Source: Lunularia cruciata (Eukaryota > Streptophyta > Marchantiopsida > Lunulariales > Lunulariaceae). Taken from it: a DNA stretch of 64,000 nt. Shown one piece after another: positions 57,250-64,000 of this stretch. A model generated the notes under the pieces. That model was not told the DNA's origin, made no database searches, and saw nothing but the letters and a program-made list of their open reading frames with translations. Location: the NCBI GenBank assembly GCA_948567375.1, contig OX419757.1:8756974-8820973 (forward strand), written 5' to 3'. Position 1 is the first letter of the stretch. Every line of letters begins with the position of its first letter. Both the position numbers and the translations under genes were made by a program.

Positions 57250-60200
57250 AGTTGATTTATCATATCATATAAGGAGATTCAGATGCTTATGGATGAGAGT
57301 TGTCACATCTCTCCCTACTCCCCTTGACCTAGATCCTTTATGTACATGAATCTATTCTATTAAAGCTTCCTTACTTGATTCTTCTATATGGTTACAATAC
57401 TTTTAATGTTATTTGAACTTTCTTTCCTGGCTTACATAGATCACATATGTATACCAAGATCCTCAGCCTTTATTTATACCACCTAGTAGGCTGCATGCTC
57501 TCTATACTAAAACAAGCTATCCTTTATTAAGAAATGTTTCCTCTTAGGCCTTATTAGCTCTCTTTTCATAATGGACTATACTTAAGAGAAGTATGGGGAC
57601 GGAGATATCACAGCTACGATCCATAGGTTTTGCAAGGAAATTGGTCATCCTAACTAGATTAATATACCCTATATGCATAAGAAATATTTAGTAGGCTTGT
57701 TGAATCTTCATAATCCCATCCTCTATATCTAGAGCACCTACATCATTGTAGTTCCTTGATGTTATACTAAGTAGTAGAGTACAAATATGCAACTCCAACA
57801 TTATCATCCAATAGATCAACACTCTTGTCTATTGATACATTGATCAATTTATAAAGTCTCTACCCATTTGCTACCTATGACCTTCCTCCTTTCCTTTGTG
57901 ACTTTCACCCAAATAAGGAGCTGTAGTTTCTTGATCCCTCTTTGCTCATGCATTACTCTATTCTCCATGTTGCTTTACTAATTGCTGTCAAGTTTGGTTT
58001 TTGAGCATCTTTATATTATCTCTCACTAGATATACCAGATTTTGGTTTTCATTACTTGTTTTCTTTTTGCCATTGTAATGTCTATGGTCTGGTTCCATCT
58101 AGAGTTTCATGCTTGTTTCCTTGTACTTTTGATGGAGATTTCTTGGTTTTACACAATTACTATCAAGGACATAACCTTGTATATAATCTCACATGTTATT
58201 TCCTTACAGCTTCAATATTCCTTTTTATCATTTTTGCTGCCATATTAGTTTTTGTGTCTACTCTTGGAAGATACAAGAGTTAGCACTAGATTATCATTAG
58301 ACGTCCATCTTGATTAGGTGGTTGTGTAAGTAGATGTCTTAAATGTCCTGAATACATTTCTTGATCAATATTGTTTTCTGCTCTTCATGTAGTAAGGGAT
58401 CAGATCCATTCTTTGATCCCATTTGCATATTCTTTTCATAGCATAATGACATCTCTATTATATAGTGATCATACTACCATAGAGGATTTCACATTTTTTG
58501 CATATGCTAATGTTTCATTCTACACTTGCAAGATCCTTTTGGTAGGTTTTTTTGTTTGCCATAGTTCAATGCATTACTTTGCAAAAGGTAGCAATTGCTT
58601 TCCTATCATGTCTTTTTACTTCACTTTTAAACCATACCTACATATTGCACCATTTCTAGGATGTTATGAGATCTTTATCATTTGAATACTAACCCTAAAG
58701 ATCTTAAGTTAGATCTACACTTGTAAACGCTAGACTTGAGTCCATGAGCAATCCTCATCCCTTTAGATTTCCGATTGAGCTTCCAACTTCAAATAGGAGA
58801 TTTGAGAGTTTTGGGCTCCCCTTTAGGAGGAGACACTTTTTGTAGCTTGTTTATCTCCAACACTTTGCACTCATTTAGAACCTCCTTTGGTCTTTTTTGA
58901 TTTTGACAATATTTTATATCCATGAAGCATCTTCCTTTGCATGTATTTACCCATCCACATATGTATTCTTAACTCATTTACCTATGTTTGATTGTACCAT
59001 ATGTCACACTTTCTCTACGTTGTTAGAATAAAGTATGCTTCCATAGCTTCTAAATGAGTGATGTAGGGTATAGATGGGTCTCTGTGGGAGGATATGGTCT
59101 CACATAATAGTAGACTATTACACCGTGAGGTTTTTTAAGAATATTGACCTTGATAATACTTTGTTAGCAAATTGGTTCTTACAATATAATAGTTTATTTC
59201 TTTTAGTACACATTATGAAGAATAGATTCAAGTTTGTATAGTTTCCAATCATATATTTGTTTGGCTTCTGACCTATTACTTGTCCTTGCTTACACAACAT
59301 ACCTTGCATTTATAGATTTCTTATCGTTGAACTCTACAAAGATTTAAGCTTACTTTTGTGTGCATATGCACATTGACATCATTACTAACAGTTTCATTGA
59401 TGGATAAACATGATTTAGTCAGTATTCTCTCCAATGATGAGAGTGGTTCTAGAGCTTGGTTCCATGCTTCACTTTTGATTGAGGATGTTTACTTCTTGTT
59501 AAAGGAGTTCATTACTCTATCTATGTCAAACTGTTTACCTTACCATCATTTTTTGATTTACCAAACGATAACACTTGTGTATCACTTTATGAATATGGAG
59601 AGTCCATTAGAGTTTATGATGGCATTTGCGACACAATAGTATAAATCCTACAATTCACATGGTACTAAGTATAGATAAGTAAGTAAACAAGTAGAGACTT
59701 TCATGGACACAAACAATGTTTAACGCTTGCTGTGGTGATTGCAAACCCTTTAGCAGTAAAGCATGGTTTACATGTTGAGAGATCGTAACACAAGTAATTA
59801 GGCGATAGCAATAACAATCGTAACCGCTCAAGGCAAAGTGGACCATTAAACACCACGGTTGCACTTTATGTCTTGGTAAGTTGGTTTGTATATTTTGTAG
59901 CATATGCGTTATTGTCTTGATAGTCTTCTTTGATAAGTAGCATAAGGATCCTTGTACCAAAGAGAAGTTAAGGCTATTTTTGCCTATTCCACTCACCTCA
60001 TACTATTAGATATAATATTCTTAATGACCTTTACAACACTTCACACATTATGTCTGATCGGACATTGGGTCTATAATTAAACAAAGAGTCTTTCTCATCA
60101 TCCTTCAACACTCTCAAATATTGAGTTTTGATAGACGTGCAATAACAATAAGAATTCCTATCACACTTAGGATACTAGCTCCGTGTGGGACACTGGATCT

Positions 60201-61222
60201 TAATAGCCGTGCAGGAACAGTAACAATAAGAATTCCTATCCTGTACTTTGTCCTTGTTCCCCAAATATACTATTAAAGGACCCTTTATCATGAAGTTAAG
60301 CAGTGGTTATTGTGTTTCTTTATTTCTTTATTTCCATTGGTTGGTCTGGGTTCCGACATTTTGCTTACGGCTTCGCCCTTCTTTTGGTGGCCTTATGCTC
60401 GTTCCGCCTTCTGCATTCTTTAGTGCCTTGTTTTCCTTCTTCTGCCGGGTACATTATTCTTCTTCCTGGTATATTATTCTGCTCAGTCTTTCCTATCTAC
60501 TGAACCGCACTCTATAGGTCCCCTTAAATTTGATTACGGTTTTTTACCCTTAGTTTGTTTCTTCAAAGAAAGCAAAGATCGAGATCGAGTAAACAACTGC
60601 TAAACCAACCTGAAACCACGGAAGTCAATTTTTTGTTTTCCTTCTGGTTAAGAAAAACTTAAGTTGGCTACTTGAATAGACCGCCAAAGACATGTTGTTA
60701 TAAGACCACTTGAGGAAAATGTCTCAACGACCAGATAAGAGTTTAATATGAGTAATTCACATTGATACCCCTTTCCTTTCCCAAGATCCCTTCCGCTCTC
60801 ACTGGGAAGTGATCACAATATGGAAAGAGAAAGCACGATGAACTGGGTGAATGTAGTTGTAATTTCGCATTAGGTAAAGTATGAATTCCAAGCTGAAGTA
60901 GGACCTGTCTGAAACAGAGTACGGATGACTACAGGACGCAGCAGCAGTAGCTGAATCCTCCCTGGAGTAGAACTAACAATGGGACCTATGTTTCCTCGGT
61001 ATGAATGGTGAAACGAGAAATGTCTCCAAATAAGAAAAGTAGGGTTTGCTGGGGGTGCGGTTCTGTGTACGGTGACAGTGTGATGCATGAACTTTCAGTG
61101 CTGAGGTTTGGAGCTCTCTTGGCCAACTATTGACGAAACTCAGATTTTATAGCGCAATACTCTGTTTCGTACTCGGATTTGCGAATTGATATAATTTGCT
61201 TTCCGTAGCGGTGGGTGCGAAG
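57250..61222. other. AT-rich region without recognised gene, then upstream region of the sugar kinase gene
   Basis: ORFs of 60-110 codons (58,042; 58,371; 59,358; 59,655 -; 60,248) have no motif. GC content rises from about 60,550, which likely marks the promoter and 5' leader of the kinase gene. No clear TATA box was fixed. Confidence 0.45.
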
Positions 61223-62950
61223 ATGCTCGTCAAACCATCGTTACCCAGAGGGAGTTTCTGGAAGTCAGGGACACCAATGCGGGACTCAATTGCCAGCAGC
61301 AAGGGAGTTAGAAATACAGCCCAACGGAGAAATTGTAGTATTGTGGCTGAGAGATTGAGCAGGGAATGGGTGCTGGCAATCGATGTTGGAACGGGAGGTA
61401 CGAAAGCTGCGCTCATATCAGCTGTAGGGTATGTATCCGCTTCTGCATTTGCCCCCCACCCAGCTCCAGCTCCCACACTAAATGGGGGCCAAGGCAGCAT
61501 GGAGCAGGACCAGGATAGCTGGTGGCTGGCAACGAAGAATGCTGTTTGGTCGTGTTTGGGTAGCGCCGAAGCTGTTGCTAAGGGAATCAGTGTAGCTCAA
61601 GTATGTGCTGTTGCAGTGACAGGCCAAATGCAGGACGTCATTCTCCTCCCTTGGCCTGGATGTCAAAAGATTTCCAACGCAATTTTGTATTCTGACGCCC
61701 GTGCCGACTTGGAGGCAGCTGAAATTGCTGACCTAAAGGGAGGTGGTGAAAACATTGCTTTAGTAACAGGGTTCTCTCAGGGAGCATCAAGTGTGCTGTC
61801 AAAACTTAGGTGGATTGATAAGCACAGCCCCAAGTCAGCGCAACAATGTCAGTCTTTACTCCTTGGAGGTCATGACTACATTGTATGGAAACTCTGTGGC
61901 CTTTGTGCTACTGATGCTACTACGGCCTCAACGACTGGGCTTACAGACCGTGAGTTTCAGTATGCGGAGGATTTACTGGAGAGTGTAGAATTGGGCCACT
62001 GGATAGAAAAATTGCCGAAGATTGTCGCTCCTGATTATCCATGTGGAGAGCTGAGTAGCTCTGCTGCTGTGGAATTGGGGTGTGCTGGCCTTCAAGGAGT
62101 GCCTGTGCTTCACTGCTGTGGGGATGCAGGCGCTTGCACCATTGGTGCTGGAGCTGGTTCTCTGGGAACTACTTATGCTTACCTTGGGAGTTCGGGGTGG
62201 GTGGCTGGTTCCTTTGCTAAAACAACCTGCAAAGGGAAGTATAAAAGTTCCGAACTGTCAGGAGTTTATACTCTCGCGCATCCTGATCCATCTCTCGTTT
62301 TCAAAACAGGATCAATAATGACTGCAGGAGGTAATCTAGCATGGGCAGCCTCCACTTTACTTTCATCTCCAGAGAATGTTGGCATGAAGAAGTTAGATGA
62401 ACTAGCTCTGTCTGTACCAGCAGGGTCTGGAGGTCTTCTTTACCTCCCATACATGAATGGGGAGCGCTGCCCGTTTGAGGATCCCAATGCTCGTGCATGC
62501 TTTCTAGGCATTTCTGCGATTACCACTAAAGCACATCTCCTGAAATCTGTGATGGAAGGAGTAGCCTTTGCCATGAGATCAGCAAGAGACGCGATCGCTG
62601 GTGACGAAGTCCGCAGAATTCCATTGCAACGTCTTCATCTTGTTGGAGGAGGTGCTAAATCCCCTGTGTGGCCTGCAGTCATGGCCGCCGTGTTTGGTCA
62701 GACAGTGGATGTGCTTGAAGATGCCCAGGAAGTTGGAGTCAAAGGAGCAGCTCGGCTTGCAGGAATCTGGCTTGGCTGGCAATGTAGTGATGAAAACTGG
62801 GTACAAGTAAAGAAGTCATTCACTCCGTCGATTGAAGAAATTGAAACATATGATGATCTGTTCAGTACATACACACAAGCTTACAGTGGCTTACAGCATG
62901 TGTACAGAAGACTGTCAAAATCTAAAAAATATTGCCGGATTGAAGATTGA
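61223..62950 (+). CDS. XK1: Plastid FGGY-family sugar kinase, xylulose kinase-like (XK-1 type)
   Basis: ATP-dependent carbohydrate kinase of the FGGY family, 575 residues from the first ATG (61,223); the frame is open nine codons upstream without an ATG. The first roughly 50 residues are rich in Arg, Ser and Ala with few acids, as in a chloroplast transit peptide. N-terminal ATPase lobe: VLAIDVGTGGTKAALIS, VAVTGQMQDVILLPW, NAILYSDARADLEA, LLLGGHDYIVWKL. C-terminal lobe: GDAGACTIGAGAGSLG, FKTGSIMTAGGNLAW, YLPYMNGERCPF, and the FGGY signature region LHLVGGGAKSPVWPAVMAA. The whole coding region is one exon. Plant XK-1 and its cyanobacterial relatives have been reported to use D-ribulose rather than xylulose, so the substrate is left open. 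No disabling change seen. Confidence 0.9.
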   Translation: MLVKPSLPRGSFWKSGTPMRDSIASSKGVRNTAQRRNCSIVAERLSREWVLAIDVGTGGTKAALISAVGYVSASAFAPHPAPAPTLNGGQGSMEQDQDSWWLATKNAVWSCLGSAEAVAKGISVAQVCAVAVTGQMQDVILLPWPGCQKISNAILYSDARADLEAAEIADLKGGGENIALVTGFSQGASSVLSKLRWIDKHSPKSAQQCQSLLLGGHDYIVWKLCGLCATDATTASTTGLTDREFQYAEDLLESVELGHWIEKLPKIVAPDYPCGELSSSAAVELGCAGLQGVPVLHCCGDAGACTIGAGAGSLGTTYAYLGSSGWVAGSFAKTTCKGKYKSSELSGVYTLAHPDPSLVFKTGSIMTAGGNLAWAASTLLSSPENVGMKKLDELALSVPAGSGGLLYLPYMNGERCPFEDPNARACFLGISAITTKAHLLKSVMEGVAFAMRSARDAIAGDEVRRIPLQRLHLVGGGAKSPVWPAVMAAVFGQTVDVLEDAQEVGVKGAARLAGIWLGWQCSDENWVQVKKSFTPSIEEIETYDDLFSTYTQAYSGLQHVYRRLSKSKKYCRIED

Positions 62951-63336
62951 AAGCACGCGACAATGTCCATCAGGGTTTAAATCCATACAGAAAATTAAAC
63001 CTGTCCTCTGGAACCATTCCCTACCACCAGAGGGGTTCATGTTCATAGGGATGACGAAATGTCGCCAATCCTATATAAACAAACCATGGACTTTTCTAGT
63101 TATAGTGCTCTCAGTACCAAGGAGTGCACTAAACTGTAACAATCACAACTTGGTATTCTCTAGTCATAGTGCGAATCTAGTACTAAACGGTGCTCTAAAC
63201 GATGGCCGATTTCCTGTATTTCTCTTTGAGAACTGAGTCCACACATCTGGTGAAGCAGGATGAAGATCCAATACCGTAGTCTTTACATGCTTACAAACAA
63301 TCTCATGGAATTTAGGGTTCAGGGTTTAGTCTTGAT
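62951..63336. other. 3' flank of the kinase gene with a short direct repeat
   Basis: Likely 3' untranslated region. TCTAGTTATAGTGC (about 63,094) and TCTAGTCATAGTGC (about 63,161) begin two diverged copies of a roughly 65-bp unit. Confidence 0.4.
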
Positions 63337-63687
63337 CTAGTAGGTTCCTCTGGGGCAAAATTCAATACTGCCAAATTTTTTTCCCAGGGGCCATCGTTCT
63401 AAATATGTGACATCCACTACGAGCGACTGCCTCAGCTCAGAACAAGATGGAGGGCACCTTGGACGTCGTTGGCAGAACTCTGAATCGGGAGGGGAATTCA
63501 ACATTGATAAAATTGCAAAAGGTTCAACATGATGACTTTTCGTATTCGCACCTGTCACTCCTGATCTCTTGGGAGAGTTAGGTTCACCAACAACCGCAAC
63601 CTTCGTAGTAGTTATTGGTTTCCTCACATAATTGGATCTCAAGTTTTTGTTGTATTCTTCACTCATAAATTGATGATCTAATGGCAT
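63337..63687 (-). CDS. Hypothetical ORF, unrecognised
   Basis: 116 codons from an ATG, in a stretch of gene-like base composition near the edge of the window. Contains VRKPITTTKVAVVGEPN and FCQRRPRCPPSCSELRQ. No family recognised, no splice evidence. It could be the 3' exon of a gene transcribed from beyond the window or a chance frame. Confidence 0.22.
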   Translation of the reverse strand: MPLDHQFMSEEYNKNLRSNYVRKPITTTKVAVVGEPNSPKRSGVTGANTKSHHVEPFAILSMLNSPPDSEFCQRRPRCPPSCSELRQSLVVDVTYLERWPLGKKFGSIEFCPRGTY

Positions 63688-64000
63688 GGATATGAGCTAG
63701 CAAAAGTGACCTGAATTGTAACCTACAACCAAGAACTGTAGTAGGAAATCCCACCAGCCGGTCGTCGTTTCCAAAAAGCATACAACTACAGGAAGGGGTT
63801 GGCTTCAGTTGATTATGGGAACCGCTTCTGTCACAGCAATTGGGACTGAGGTATACAGCGACCCGAGTTATACATGCAAAAGGATCAAGAAGCCTTCATA
63901 ATGTGTTGGATGTGCGAAGCGCATCTACACACGAGCACCAGCAGTCAGAGCAAAGACCTTGCGAGTAAGAGTCTGCACTACTACAACGACAGCGGCGCAT
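63688..64000. other. No recognised feature to the window end
   Basis: Moderate GC, no ORF or motif that I can support. Confidence 0.4.

Noticed and set aside
57600..60100. Hydrophobic ORFs that might be a decayed transposon or membrane protein
   Set aside because: AT-rich chance frames; no RT, integrase, RNase H or other motif could be read in any frame.
1..64000. CRISPR arrays, tRNA or rRNA genes, bacterial operons
   Set aside because: No regularly spaced repeat-spacer pattern, cloverleaf-like sequence or rRNA block was noticed; gene structure is eukaryotic.

Overview
The window looks like nuclear DNA of a land plant or other streptophyte with a large, repeat-rich genome. The evidence is one intron-rich MATE transporter gene with plant-type GT-AG introns, one plastid-type FGGY sugar kinase gene, and long stretches of decayed and nested LTR retrotransposons. 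I cannot name the species; a seedless plant or gymnosperm fits best. Only about 5 to 6 kb is ordinary gene sequence.

Layout. 1-1180: remnant of a Ty3/gypsy chromovirus pol gene, followed by a likely LTR. 4.87-8.6 kb: decayed non-LTR retroelement (+). 9.13-12.55 kb: MATE/DTX gene in eight exons. 13.8-15.95 kb: a second, internally deleted copy of the non-LTR element (-), so the MATE gene lies between two inverted copies. 16.6-17.4 kb: hypothetical ORF broken by a 185-bp tandem duplication. 19,161-26,106: Ty3/gypsy-type element A (-) with a 4-bp target duplication. 27.8-30.96 kb: degraded gypsy element C (-) with a truncated Ty1/copia fragment inside it. 31.0-31.7 kb: solo LTR. 34.3-39.4 kb: PIF/Harbinger transposase gene (-), split by a 3.8-kb insertion that carries a coiled-coil pseudogene. 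40,676-57,245: element B (+), same family as A, with a younger Ty3/gypsy element D (44,390-51,534) nested in it. 61.2-62.95 kb: plastid sugar kinase gene, apparently intronless. The remaining intervals are AT-rich and hold nothing I recognise.

The most interesting system is the A/B family. Its pol reads protease, cytosine-5 DNA methyltransferase, reverse transcriptase, RNase H, DDE integrase, PHD finger. The methyltransferase is visible in A as motifs I, IV, VI, VIII, IX and X; in B only motif I survives. Its ends are not a simple LTR pair: both elements have the order A1 - internal - B1 - A2 - B2. That is a split-direct-repeat arrangement, otherwise known from Ngaro/PAT-type tyrosine-recombinase elements, but here it accompanies a DDE integrase and a perfect 4-bp target duplication (TAGT for A, TGGA for B). 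A retroelement carrying its own DNA methyltransferase and a chromatin-reading PHD finger could mark its own copies or choose its target chromatin; that role is inference. Both copies carry many stop codons and are presumably dead.
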